A stretch of DNA of 64,000 nt from Tubulanus polymorphus (GCF_964204645.1 NC_134031.1:20953307-21017306); one strand, 5' to 3'. Positions 15,501 to 26,145 are shown, counted from the first letter of the stretch. Notes: generated by a model from the letters alone, not told the origin. Made by a program: numbers and translations.

Positions 15501-16223
15501 ACTCATTATCTAAATATATCTACTAAAATCATTTATGAAAACTTGACTCATACGAAACTGCTTATGATTCATCGATATTTTTTTTTGCTTAACCCAACCT
15601 TGGATTGAAAATAAATTCATGCGCTCTGGAGATACAAGGCCTAGGTAACAGTGTCTCGCAGAAATAAAATAAACTGTAGCTATAAGTTATTTAAATCTTT
15701 AGGCTGTAGCCATATAACTGAACTTGGATTGGAGATTATTCTCATAGTGCATACTTTATTTGTTTCGTGATCTAATTGAGTTTTCGCTTGGTTCAGTTGA
15801 CCGAGAATGCTTGTTATATACGTTTCCTTGTTGCTTAATTCATGTTGGAATTTCTGAGATTTCTTATTCAACTCTTCGCACTGATCCATTAGCGACTGAT
15901 TCTCACGTTGTATGATTCCTTTCTGCGATCGTTCTTCTTCTATTTTCCTTTTTTGATTCTCCATCGCCTAAACGAAAGACATTTTATTTCACTTAAATAC
16001 AAGTAGATTGATACTAATTTTAGTCCTCCTTTATCTATAGGCTACTGTTAGATGTAATTGGATTGTAACATCAATCTCAACTGACCTGCTCCAGAGTATC
16101 CAAGCGACATTGTTTCATTTGACATTCTTTCTTGAACCTTTCCACTTGTCCCTCGATTTTTTCCACCTCTTGCAACGCTCTGTACGGCAAGCCATCTTTC
16201 CATTCGTTACGAGCCCAACTCAT
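563..16223 (-). CDS. CENPF: CENP-F (centromere protein F / mitosin), complete, 19 coding exons
   Basis: Giant coiled-coil protein of kinetochore corona and nuclear matrix; in vertebrates it binds microtubules and Nde1/dynein factors. Coding exons, 5' to 3' on the minus strand: 16223-16086, 15967-15755, 15294-15127, 14855-14733, 14595-14431, 14156-13904, 13571-13369, 13255-13199, 13106-12316, 12194-12067, 11947-11838, 11428-3782, 3601-3299, 2974-2780, 2503-2344, 2128-1971, 1797-1653, 1228-1089, 745-563. The total is 11280 nt, 3759 aa (human about 3100-3200). The N terminus MSWARNEWKDGLPYRALQ closely matches the vertebrate CENP-F start. Near the C terminus EEYLQKYCKL (Rb-binding-type block, about residue 3530), PEGLPDVV (about 3645) and DIPKVMASPGIIRRSTVTSR (about 3653) match human in order. 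A Pro-rich, weakly conserved stretch lies at about residues 215-340. The start is fixed by homology and lies 20 bases after a 5'UTR acceptor. The last exon could instead splice at 586/587 (GTTAGT); read through, it ends at a TAA at 563-565. Confidence 0.93.
3782..11428 (-). CDS. CENPF: Giant exon 12 of CENPF (2549 codons)
   Basis: A single uninterrupted exon encodes about two thirds of CENP-F (residues about 784-3332). It begins after the acceptor TTCTTATCAG at 11429 and ends at a GTGAGT donor at 3781, phase 0 at both ends. The translation is nearly continuous heptad-repeat coiled coil, rich in Glu, Lys, Leu, Gln and Ser, with very few Pro. I saw no domain other than coiled coil and no long exact internal repeat. 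Human CENPF also keeps most of its central rod in very large exons, so this is shared gene architecture. Open frames on the plus strand inside it are composition shadows. Confidence 0.93.
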
Positions 16224-16243
16224 GGTTGCTCGACGAGATTATC
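16224..16243 (-). other. CENPF: CENPF 5'UTR part of exon 2, directly before the start codon
   Basis: Reading the minus strand, an acceptor TTATTATGTAG lies just above 16243 and is followed by 20 untranslated bases and the ATG at 16223. The start codon is therefore in the second exon, and at least one non-coding exon must lie further up. Confidence 0.65.
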
Positions 16244-16433
16244 CTACATAATAACAATGAATGAAAATTTTTAGGGATGTTAATTTAGAATTCCATAGTC
16301 CAGCCTTTTTTGCTTATAAGCCTAGTCCAAATATTAAAAAATTGAACTTGAAAAGATTAATAATGGAAAATTAGTTTTGTTACATCGTAAAGTGGAGCTG
16401 CTTACAGCCCCCTCTCTCTCAGTCTCTGATGGA

Positions 16434-16979
16434 CTAATGTCTATTTATTAATTGATGAGACCTGTTTTTCTGGGATATTTTGCTTACTTTTTGGGGTACA
16501 TACCTCATTTATGTCTTAACAGAATGCCAAAAATCGCGGACAACAACTGAATATCCGATATATTTCCAGTTCTGTACCAATTAGATGGATTGGCAAAAAG
16601 ACTCCTTAAGTCTAGTTGAATGAGAGAAAATCTTCCATTTTGTCAAATTTCTTGGATTTGAACATTGTTACCATGCCTACGCCACCCTGATTTAGTTGTT
16701 GAGACCCCACAAGAAAAATAACTTCATTTTGTAGGCATGGTGACAATGTAAAAATTCAAGAAATTTGACAAAATGGAGGATTTTCTCTCTCATTCAACTG
16801 GACTTAAGGAGTCTTTTTGGCAATCCATCTTATTGGTACAGAACTGGAAATATATCGGATATTAAGTTGTTGTCCGCGATTTTTGGCATTCTGTTTAGAC
16901 ATAAATGAGGTATGTACCCCAAAAAGTAAGCAAAATATCGCAGAAAAACAGGTCTCATCCATTAATAAATAGACATTAG
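16434..16979. repeat. Large fold-back inverted repeat (arms about 247 and 249 bp, 50-bp loop)
   Basis: The left arm 16434-16680 begins CTAATGTCTATTTATTAA and ends CCATGCCTAC. The right arm 16731-16979 is its reverse complement with only scattered mismatches and short indels, beginning GTAGGCATGG and ending TAATAAATAGACATTAG. The spacer 16681-16730 is unique. I saw no open frame for a transposase and no clear target-site duplication. It may be a fold-back or MITE-type element, or a local inverted duplication. It lies in the presumed 5'UTR intron of CENPF, so it would be transcribed as a hairpin. Confidence 0.92.
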
Positions 16980-17284
16980 AAAAAGCATATCGTGTGGAGG
17001 ATTGGAATCATTCATTCTCACTCACAGTCCATCAAGTTTCACTCAGTTTACCACAAACAAACACAAGATGAGGACGAGGATCATTTTTGTATCAATAAAG
17101 TCCAACAAAACAGTGACGTGTACGTACAACAGACAGCTAACTGTTACCGTTCACTTTACGACACTTTCTGAAGGAACTGATTCCATCCGATGAACTTTCC
17201 AATGAACTTTCTTTTCATTTTTCAGCAAGGCTTAAAGGCCTGGCTCGGAATAAATTATATATTGATTAACCAACGATCCCTTAC

Positions 17285-17400
17285 CTTTTAACAACGATAA
17301 ACCGAAGGGTTAACACACAAAAGCACTAAAAGTGCCGAATTTCCCTGAAAAAAACGACTAAAAACACAACAGCTGAGTTTCAGTTTCCGCTTTGAATTTG
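17285..17400 (-). other. CENPF: Probable non-coding first exon of CENPF
   Basis: On the minus strand the sequence AAAAG followed by GTAAGGG gives a good splice donor whose exon side ends at 17285. It pairs logically with the acceptor at 16244. The upper edge (transcription start) is not visible; about 17400 is an estimate from the nearby NRF-1-like site. The intron it defines is about 1.04 kb and contains the large fold-back repeat. Confidence 0.5.
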
Positions 17401-17415
17401 GCGTACAGTCGTTTA

Positions 17416-17425
17416 GCGCATGCGC
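17416..17425. promoter_or_regulatory. Palindromic NRF-1-type site between CENPF and ACOT7
   Basis: GCGCATGCGC, followed by A, is a perfect 10-base palindrome matching the core of the NRF-1/EWG recognition sequence. It lies just upstream of the inferred CENPF first exon and about 0.7 kb upstream of the ACOT7 start codon. NRF-1 sites are common in animal housekeeping and bidirectional promoters. The assignment is by motif only. Confidence 0.5.
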
Positions 17426-17902
17426 AAACCCGATTCGAATGAAAAGCTAATTCAATTTAGACTTTATTTATCGAACTTTTTTCTCGTTTTAGGTCCTCGT
17501 CTCGTTTTTCCTACCCAGTCTTGTATTGGTAAAATAGACGGTAGTCGGTCTCCGGTTTCAAAAATTCAGCTTGATTATTGGGTTTTGTTCATCTACGCAC
17601 GTTTGTGACGACCTAAAAGACTGGTTGCCTGTGCCATAAGGAAGATAGAGACCGGTAACCAGTCTAGGTGTATATTTACAACCGCCCCCAAGGTCGTTGA
17701 ACGTTGCTACGCTATGCCAAAACAAAAATGTTCATTGTTGTCAGCACTGCTCGATACCAGTTTTTTATTTGCGCTAATTAACTACACTATTCATCGATAT
17801 GTCACATACCAATAGTTAAAGAAGACAAAGAGAAGTTGTTCCCTAAACTAAATAAGAAAGAATTAAAGAAAAAACCTTCCAACTGATGGATTTGACTGAA
17901 TA

Positions 17903-17965
17903 ATAGCGTGGGGTTCGAACCTAGATGACGTTTTTTCACGCACTCTACCGACGATTCAACTTGCA
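17903..17965 (-). repeat. tRNA-like fragment (SINE head or tRNA pseudogene)
   Basis: On the minus strand TCGGTAGAGTGCG resembles a tRNA D-arm/A box. About 30 bases later GGTTCGAACCCC is a good B box. The anticodon arm and acceptor stem do not fold properly, so this is not an intact tRNA gene. A tRNA-derived SINE remnant is the most likely identity. Confidence 0.4.
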
Positions 17966-18130
17966 TCAATTTCGGTTTATACGCCTCTGCAGTAAGAGAT
18001 GCGCCAATCGAAGTAGAATCGCTAGGAAAAATAAACACGGCATCGTTATGGCTGATATTATGATTGACAAGAATCTGATCCACGGGATTACATGTTCCAA
18101 GTAAGATTGTGAAATCAATCACTGAAAGTG

Positions 18131-20892
18131 ATGTCGGTCATCCCGAGCAAAGCCAAACAAAATCATGACGACATCGCTACAGCTGCAGTCGTCATCACAT
18201 CAACTCAGTGGGGGTCCAAACTCATAACTCAATCGATCATGGCACAGTATGCTACTAGCAAACAAAAACAGATGAAAAATTTTAGGCCTAACAGTATTGT
18301 AGTATCATTGTAAGTATTGTATGCTTTGGGGGGATACCCTCACACTGACTGTGGAACTGGACTGTTGGGGACGGATACTTATTGGAGGGCCAGGCATACA
18401 TAGGCCTGTGGTGAACCCACCTGACTCAGGACCACAAGCATATAAACTGATCTTGCCCATATGGTAAAAACACCCAACATGTTTACACTGTTTGAGGCCT
18501 AGTTATTAGTTCTACCCTTGCTCATATTAACCCTCCATGTATCTTGTCACTGCTGTTATTTCGATGATATCTATAAGTACAGTAAGAACAGTCTTGGGCT
18601 TTGCTGCAGAAATATCTTTAAAACCAGATATTGATAATATTTAATTTCTGGTAATTTCAGGCGGATGCTTCCGGACGACGCGAATCCTGCCGGGAATGTT
18701 CATGGCGGGAACATCCTGAAAATGATTGAAGAAGCCGGTTACATAATCACCACGCGATATTGTAATAAAATGATGGCGAAAGATGCGACAGCGGATGATA
18801 TATCGCAACTAGTTCCCGTACAAACGGCTCTGGTGCGAGTCGAGAGGATGGATTTTCTCGAGCCGATGTATATAGGAGAAGTTGCTGAGGCTTCAGCTGA
18901 AATAACCTACACAGCCGCTCATTCGCTGGAAGTGATGGTCAAAGTCTGGGCTGAAAATATCGAAAAAGGTTTTTGTCGGATTTTATGAATCTTTGTGCAA
19001 GTTTTCATGGATATTTGATCAATCAGCTTGTAAATGGCCAGATTAGATTATCACAATGGGATACTAGTACTCACCAGATGGTGCAACGAAACACTGGGTC
19101 ATTTGTAGTGAAAATCAGTTCATTTTCAATGAAATTTAAACTTGAATTTTAGGCTTCCAAATCTGAATATTAGCATTGCCGGTATCCCATTGTGGAGTTG
19201 TAGCCCATAATATCGTGATCTAATTTTCATCAGGTACAAAGCGTTTGACAAATGAGGCCCACCTGTGGTACGTTCCGTGCGATACAGAATGCGGTAAGGT
19301 TGCTACGGTACCGAGAATGTCCTACGATACTCCGAATGCTGAAGCCGAAGGTAGAAAACGTTATCTACAACAGAAAGAAGAGCGGGTTCTCGCTCCAGAG
19401 AGTTTACTTTCTCCATCTCCACCTCATTCAGGAGATATTTCTAACAATAGTCCTTGTAAGTAGGCCATGACCTAATAGCATTGATAACATTTGGATTGAT
19501 CAGTATCCGCCATCAGTATCGGTATTGTTTCCAAACATTTCATAAAATTCTTTTCCGTCATTTCTTTTTTAGTTACATTTCCTGAACGTTACACAGTACG
19601 TTATTCGCAGACGACGTTGTCACACCTAGTAACGCCCTCTGACTGTACGATGTATGGTAATGTAGCAGGCGGTGTACTGATGAAACTGATGGATAACTGC
19701 GCAGGCGTCGTCGCCGCAAAACATTGTCATAGTAACGTAGTGACAGCTTGCGTCGATACAATCGATTTTAAAAAAAGTGCTCGCCTTTGTAAGTTTTATT
19801 TTTTCATCCATCTCTTCAATGTTTTTTTAGACCGAACAGAATTCTACGGTCGGTCCCATTTTATCTCATCCTCCCTCGGCAGGGACCTGATGATTGGTAC
19901 CACAGTGTTTGGTTCCTGGTCTCATGAATTGAGAAATATCAGAATTGAAAATGATCAGGAAACCAAAGAGTTTTTTAAGCCAATACTTTCAAATTTGGGA
20001 TAAGAAAGTTTATCTTTAATTACAATGATTTTCGAAAGTGCTAACCGATTTAGACAACCGATTATTTAACCTTGTCCATTATACTTAACACTGATTTTTT
20101 TCTAAATTCACATTTTTCAGCAAGTTTGCTCACAATTCAGGGCAGGGCAGTATTCACGAGTTCTCGAACTATAGAAGTTGAATTAATCGTCGACGCGGAA
20201 ACAATGGAAAGTTTCATGACCCAAAGTAAAATCCGTGCCGTTCAGGCTTATTATACGTTTGTCTCGTTAGATAAAACTCGAAAAACGCTTCCGATTGAAC
20301 CTTTAAATGTGAGTGGTTCTTACATTGTCAAGTATTCAACCAGTTCCACAGTTGTGAGTTAAGATTTGACTCCGAGTTAAAACATCGAAAATGAACTAAC
20401 TTTAACTGATTCGGAGTTAACTCTAACTCACAACTGTGGAACTGGGTCCTAAACTGTTCATATTGACGTAAGATGAACCTCAAAAATTCCATATTGAAGA
20501 GTTTTGTTTAACAGCTCGTTTACCAACTGACTGCAATGAGTTCATAGTCAATGATGAATGACAGTAGTAATTATTCATTGAAGTACTTTCCTTAGGGATG
20601 ACTGCCGAATTCCCCCAATAAAATTATGTTGGAAATATCGTGCTGCTTTATTAGGGAATCCAATATACTTCCTGATCCATTTCAAAGGGCCCTAGAAATT
20701 GTAGACCATTGATAATAATACGGACCATTCCTTCAGCGATATTCGATGATCTGTTAATCTTTTCATTTTCTCTTTATTTAGTTAATTTCTGATGGTGAGA
20801 AAAAACGGTTTGAGGAACGTCGTCTACGATATGAAAATAGAAAAGCTAATCGCGCAAAACGTAAACAGTTAGCAGAGCAAAGTCAATTATAA
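18131..20892 (+). CDS. ACOT7: ACOT7-type cytosolic long-chain acyl-CoA thioesterase (double hotdog)
   Basis: Hydrolyses long-chain acyl-CoA to free fatty acid and CoA. Exons: 18131-18309, 18661-18968, 19234-19455, 19573-19788, 20121-20308, 20782-20892; 1224 nt, 407 aa, all joined in frame at GT-AG sites (human isoforms about 340-380 aa). The first hotdog domain starts at RMLPDDANPAGNVHGG (residues 61-76), the second at LVTPSDCTMYGNVAGG (255-270). Mouse ACOT7 uses an Asn in the first domain and an Asp in the second; N68 and D260 are at the matching places. The second-domain HGG motif of vertebrates reads AGG here. The C-terminal tail is the basic, helical EKKRFEERR type seen in human ACOT7. 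The first 59 residues are not conserved and the start rests on the first in-frame ATG of exon 1, so an alternative first exon is possible. Confidence 0.95.
19052..19194. mobile_element. Short inverted-repeat element in ACOT7 intron 2 (MITE-like)
   Basis: CACAATGGGATAC at 19052-19064 is repeated as its exact reverse complement GTATCCCATTGTG at 19182-19194. The 143-base interval is AT-rich and non-coding. This looks like a short non-autonomous DNA transposon. The family is not recognised. Confidence 0.5.
20340..20445. mobile_element. 106-bp MITE, copy 1 (ACOT7 intron 5)
   Basis: The terminal inverted repeat CCAGTTCCACAGTTGTGAGT is exact at both ends, and the inner parts also pair imperfectly, so the whole element is a near palindrome. 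It begins about 30 bases after the ACOT7 exon 5 donor. A diverged relative lies at 56386-56490, which shows this is a dispersed family. Confidence 0.75.
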
Positions 20893-20952
20893 AACATTCC
20901 GTAGCTAATTTTGATTACCGGTACTTAGGTAAAGTTCTCTGAAATGATGTGC

Positions 20953-20958
20953 AATAAA
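20953..20958 (+). terminator. ACOT7: Polyadenylation signal AATAAA of ACOT7 (proximal)
   Basis: AATAAA lies 60 bases after the ACOT7 stop codon. A second AATAAA at 21619-21624, with a T-rich stretch after it, could give a longer 3'UTR ending near 21650. Confidence 0.55.
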
Positions 20959-21928
20959 TAATTAGTGAAAAATCAATATCCCAGTAAAATCGTTAACCAG
21001 TATTTCAACTAGAGCAGACAACACAGCTAGGCGCTGCAGGTATCAATCAACACATTCTATACTTTCTGAGGCTCCACCTGTGCTCAGGACATCACTAGTA
21101 CTAATCGATGGTTTACAAATGCCGGACATTTCATCGTAACACTTTTCAAAAGGTGATTATAACGAATGGTGAATATCTGAAAGGGTTGGTACACACTGCA
21201 GATTCATAGCTGCATTAGTTCAGATATTTGTTGTAAACTCCGTCGGAAAAAAATGTCTGCAAAATGTCGAACTGATTACTAACTACTCGTCATAATTCGA
21301 TATAACTGTATTATTATTGTGTCAGTAGATATAATTACATCGTAGTCTGGCAGTTTGCAACTGTATTAAAGACATGTGATGTGGTGAGATGGAAATGATT
21401 TTTCATCCAAAAAAGATTCCACTCAGAATTTACTTCACAGTGAATAATAATTATAGGGGTCAGTGACTATCTGTGGGTAGGAAAGTCTCAGTTGTAAATT
21501 GTTGAATGTTGGTGATACATACAATTTATCAATGGCAACTGATTTATTTTTCGATTTAGATCTCTGTATTTAGATATGATGTATATACTTTATATGTACT
21601 TCTTAGAATCATAACGAAAATAAACATCGATCTATGAAAAAGAAAGTCTTTTATTTCGGACGCCTGCATCGGATGAGTATGATTAGCGTTGAACTCCTGT
21701 GGACTGGATTCTTAGCTGAGCATGGATGGTATTTTTACAATGAATCATCAAATATTCTGTCCACAGAAAACATTGAAGAATCTGTTTCACGGACTCGGAG
21801 AAAATGACTCGAAGTGACCCGCGCCAGGTCGGCGTGAATGATCTTGTAGGGTTGTTGTAGGGTCATGATAATATTCGATAAATGAAGATCGTCCAGTACG
21901 TAGTTACATAGACTTTGTCTTTAAACCC

Positions 21929-22308
21929 GCCGATTAGGAGTATAAACTGTGGTGGTGTACGCGGTTTACAGGAGGTAGTCACCGTCACGCCAGTCGAGAC
22001 TCGAGCCGATTAGGAGTATAAACTGTGGTGGTGTACGCGGTTTACAGGAGGTAGTCACCGTCACGCCAGTCGAGACTCGAGCCGATTAGGAGTATAAACT
22101 GTGGTGGTGTACGCGGTTTACAGGAGGTAGTCACCGTCACGCCAGTCGAGACTCGAGCCGATTAGGAGTATAAACTGTGGTGGTGTACGCGGTTTACAGG
22201 AGGTAGTCACCGTCACGCCAGTCGAGACTCGAGCCGATTAGGAGTATAAACTGTGGTGGTGTACGCGGTTTACAGGAGGTAGTCACCGTCACGCCAGTCG
22301 AGACTCGA
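21929..22308. repeat. Five apparently identical 76-bp tandem repeats
   Basis: Units start at 21929, 22005, 22081, 22157 and 22233, each beginning GCCGATTAGGAGTATAAACT and ending GTCGAGACTCGA. I saw no difference between units, so the array is young or recently homogenised (or an assembly artefact). It sits between the convergent ACOT7 and BMP genes. No open reading frame runs through it. The flanking DNA 22309-22620 is more GC-rich than its surroundings and may belong to the same insertion. Confidence 0.95.
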
Positions 22309-22860
22309 CTTGAACGAGTCCATTGTGTCGCACTTTACCACACGACTGAAGCCGGGAAACTGTTCCATGGTTCAATAACTCTTTGGGTAAAACTATTTTG
22401 TCTAATGGCAGTCTTGCATCTTGGCTTGTCAAGTTTAAGTGGATGTCCCCCGAGTGTAGCCGATGCGTCTACATCACCGCGAGCTCGGGGCGGTTACTGT
22501 AACAATGCGAGTTGGAGCGAGCGAAACGCAATCACAATTCACAGCGCTAGATTGCAGGCTTACGCTCGGTACATGTATACTGAGACTCGTTTACAGGATA
22601 TTCTCTTTCATGTAGCCCCATATACATAAAGGGGCGGATCTAGGGTTGTATTCAGGGCCGGAGATTCCCACCCTAGAATGGGGGATATCATTACAATCAA
22701 AAGGGCACCTGAAACATGAACTCATTTTTGGAAATACAGAGAACATGATTATAATTTCAAATCCCGTGAAATTTCAGGGAAACTCGTCATTTTTGACGAT
22801 TTTGTTTGATAAGAATCAGAAACCGACATAAAAAACTTACATAGATTGTATAAAATCGTT
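22309..22860. other. Intergenic stretch, no gene seen
   Basis: Between the 76-bp array and the BMP 3' end. It holds short unsupported open frames and a GC-richer patch (22450-22600) of unknown origin, possibly a transposon remnant. Nothing functional could be assigned. Confidence 0.4.
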
Positions 22861-22921
22861 GAATATAATTTATTTCCGAGGAGACCGATAAAAATATTTA
22901 CAAATCTTCACAGTTTCGCAT

Positions 22922-22927
22922 TTTATT
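22922..22927 (-). terminator. Polyadenylation signal of the BMP5-8 gene
   Basis: TTTATT on the plus strand reads AATAAA on the minus strand, 108 bases beyond the BMP stop codon. A second one is at 22869-22874. Confidence 0.55.
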
Positions 22928-23034
22928 TACAAGCAGATTAAAACGATTCTGAAATAGTGGAATAAATGCATGATTGATATCATCCCGATATCATTTTTTC
23001 CACTGGAAAATCATTTCACTTCAGACGCAAACCT

Positions 23035-26000
23035 TTAATGGCATCCACAAGATTTGACGCTCATGTTGCGGTATTTTTTCAAGACGACGTTCGAATACTC
23101 GTCGAAATAAAGCACAGATATCGCTTTCAGTTTGGTTGGCGCGCAGCACGGCTTCGGTACGTTTAACGGTTTCATCGAGTGTAGAAGAGTCTGTAACAGA
23201 AGACGATACGGCAGACGATGAAATCCACAGGGAACGATGCAAAATTATGGTGGCTGAATTAGGCTTAACTGAAATATATTTTGTTTACGTAAAATCTAAT
23301 TTTAGGCAATTTGCAAAAATTGTTAAGACACTACATTCAACAATTTAAAAGAAAGTATCTATTTTCTCTATAGGCCTATAATCCCTTGTAGGCCTATAAT
23401 CCCTTGTTTTGTACAATCAGTCCATCTCTCACATTTGTTATTTGTGTTTTCGTAGAAAAATGAGAAAATATACAATCATCAAAATATCGTTTTTACACTT
23501 TTAATGTTATATACTTCGTTTTTGTGCGACAGCAAATGAAAGTTTGTCGAACAACGCGTCTATGGAAACGTTCTGATGGGAAACATAAATTAGTTGCCCG
23601 TTTCTCGAGTGCAAATTGAAAGTTTCGTCGAGCTTTCAGACAACACTTTCTATTATACTGGCTGGCCTGCGTACGTACCTGAATTATAGCGTGGTTAGTG
23701 GCGTTCATGTGCGAGTTCAGAGGAAATGAACATTCACCGTAACAGTAATACGCCGGATATCCTTCAGGGGCTATTATCCAATCCTACATAAATTAATTGA
23801 TGCAATGAATGACGTTCACTTCATGTCGATTTCAGACTCAAGAAAAGATTTTCAAACATTACCTGCCATTTGAGATCTTTAAAACTAACGTATAAAGTTC
23901 GCTTTTGGCAAATCTGATGATTATATCGGTTGTCTACAAAACAAAAATTTCGTTTGGTAAACATGTGGCCCTGTGCAGTATTTTCTTTTTTTTTTAACGT
24001 TTATTTTCTATCTATGTCTCAGCGCGAGAAAACCAATAATTCTTTTTCCAGAAATCTAGAAAACGTGATATAATCCTTCAACAGCTTCGTTATTAGCGAT
24101 GATTGTGGAAATTAAAAATAAAAAACGTTTGTGGAGAAAATGTGATTAAATGCGCGCTTACATGTCATTCGTCCCCAGTTCCAACCACCGGCGTCGTTGT
24201 ACGTGACGTCAGCAGGGTTTTGTCGCCGGCGAGCGGCTCTAGTTCGACGAACGTGAAGCTCTTTAACAACTTTGAATGAACCCACCATAAAGGCTTGTCT
24301 ATCTTTGTGTCCTCTCAAACCGACAATTCCAACATCGTTCAGGTCTAATTCCTCACCAGACTCGCTCAGTATTTTCATCAACAGTCCCAGATTTTCAAGA
24401 GGGTGTATCATCCAGTACAGACCTGCGCTGGTGATGTTCAAATCGAGCCAACCTTCTTCGTCTGCCCTGAATGTTTTATTTGCTTCCAGAACTAATGGTT
24501 CCGCCCTGAAATACATATACACCGGTATTTTTCAACTAAAACTAAATTCAACTGATTTTGATTCTACAATAAACCGTCGATAAATGAATTATCGATAAAT
24601 TCATTACGGAAACTTTTTGGACTTCATCTTTCTCGTTATGTCACGATGATTCTCGCTCAGACAAACTAAGAGTTTATGAGATAAAAAGAATTAAAGTCTA
24701 AGAACTTTGGAGAAAGATCTTGGAATCACGGTGAAAACTGAACCACAAATATAAAATTTCGATGAGGTCCACTTCTATTGGATGTGCTTGACCACGTCTT
24801 TCAATAATGTTTATAGTTTTTGTCTTACTTCGGGTAGTGATTTTCATTTTGAAGCCGGTAAATCTGTATCGTAAAATTGCTTCCGATATATCGATGATGG
24901 CGCCGTTTGAAAAGTCGTAATTCCGCATCGGTTAAAGTTTCGTCCATTGGCACGTCCGCGAAATCGAAGTAGAACGAATTGTCTCTCCTGTGTCGAAGAT
25001 GTTCCTGTTTTTTCGCTGGAAATTGCAAGGCAGTGGCATAGGTTTAGACATGGTATAGGTTTAGAAAGATAAGTCACAATATAAGATATAAAAAAGAAAC
25101 ATTTTTTGGGTACGTTATATAAACAGTAGTGAGAATGAAACAATGATGATATCGTGATTTATTTATCTGTGGATTTTTCTATGACAGAAGACTTTGTAAG
25201 ACAGCGATCTTAGTCCTTATCGAGCTGCCGCGATACAATAGTAACAATCATATTGAAAGGTAAAACTTTAATTCAGAATTCGTTTTAAATTGAATAGAAA
25301 CCACATTGTGTAATGGGCCTTGTGTTGAATTATGGTGGCATAAGGAGAATTCACCTCGATTGATTTATCTCTATGTTAGTGGTGGGATGATTGGAGTTGA
25401 ATTATAGACGTTTTCTATATAGATCTTATCTGAAGACGGAATGGCGTCTTGTTAGTGTTCCGAATACAATAAGCCAGTGATATACGGGTGGTCTTATGTA
25501 CGCTCAAAACGCTATTTCTTTCTGCGAGGAATATGGTTCAAATGCATAAATTCCCAAAGTATAGCGAGGCGCTTTAGTACCATTCGATATTGTTAATAGT
25601 TGTAATAAGAACCAAAATATTGCAAGGCCAAACCGAATCTAGGTTTTTTAATACAGTTTTACTTTTTTTTTATTTTTGAAAAAACTTTGTGTTTTGTTTA
25701 AAAGACTAAGAATATATATATATATTAAAAGCATAAAACCTAGTTTATCTTCTATACCTTTATTAATGAAACTCATGACCAGATCAGCGTGGTCCAATTC
25801 CTCCATGGCCCTCGCACTGGTGTTGAACATCCTCATTAGATGAAGTTGCGAATAGTATTTTTGATCACCTTCATCGCTTTCTGTCGATTTGTACAAATCC
25901 AACATAAACTGCGGGGCGGAATAATCGCGTCTGAACCAGCCTGGTTTCGGTCGCTGTTTCAAACCGAGTAAACTCAAGATCTCGTGTTGCAGTAAACTGC

Positions 26001-26145
26001 GTACTTTCGTCTTCATGCGTTTAATAGCTACCGTGTGTCCTATTCCACCGGCGAGAACGTTGTCGGCAAAAATTCCGCTGAAACCATCGCAAATCGTTAG
26101 AAAACAGGCGAAAATTAGACAAATCTGCAACACGTTCGACGCCAT
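23035..26145 (-). CDS. bmp5-8: BMP5/6/7/8-type TGF-beta superfamily ligand, complete
   Basis: Secreted dimeric morphogen acting through BMP receptors and Smad1/5. Exons on the minus strand: 26145-25758, 25015-24829, 24505-24162, 23933-23863, 23783-23679, 23190-23035; 1251 nt, 416 aa (human BMP7 431). Residues 1-20 form a hydrophobic signal peptide; the start at MASNVLQ is preferred to an upstream in-frame ATG because it places the signal at the N terminus. The prodomain carries [25 protein letters not shown] and HNLGL-like blocks of the 60A/BMP5-8 class. A basic furin-type site RTRAARRR lies at 279-286. The mature part has all seven cystine-knot Cys ([25 protein letters not shown]), the [15 protein letters not shown] block and the conserved N-glycosylation site MNATNHA. 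It converges with ACOT7. Confidence 0.96.
23381..23405. repeat. Short direct repeat in BMP intron 5
   Basis: The segment TAGGCCTATAATCCCTTG occurs twice in a row between about 23371 and 23406. It contains the palindrome TAGGCCTA. A trivial short duplication with no known function. Confidence 0.5.

Noticed and set aside
17903-17965. Functional tRNA gene
   Set aside because: A and B boxes are present but the acceptor and anticodon stems do not pair. Kept only as a tRNA-like repeat.
21929-22308. CRISPR array
   Set aside because: Regular spacing is caused by 76-bp units repeated without spacers, in animal nuclear DNA. The other minisatellites were rejected for the same reason.
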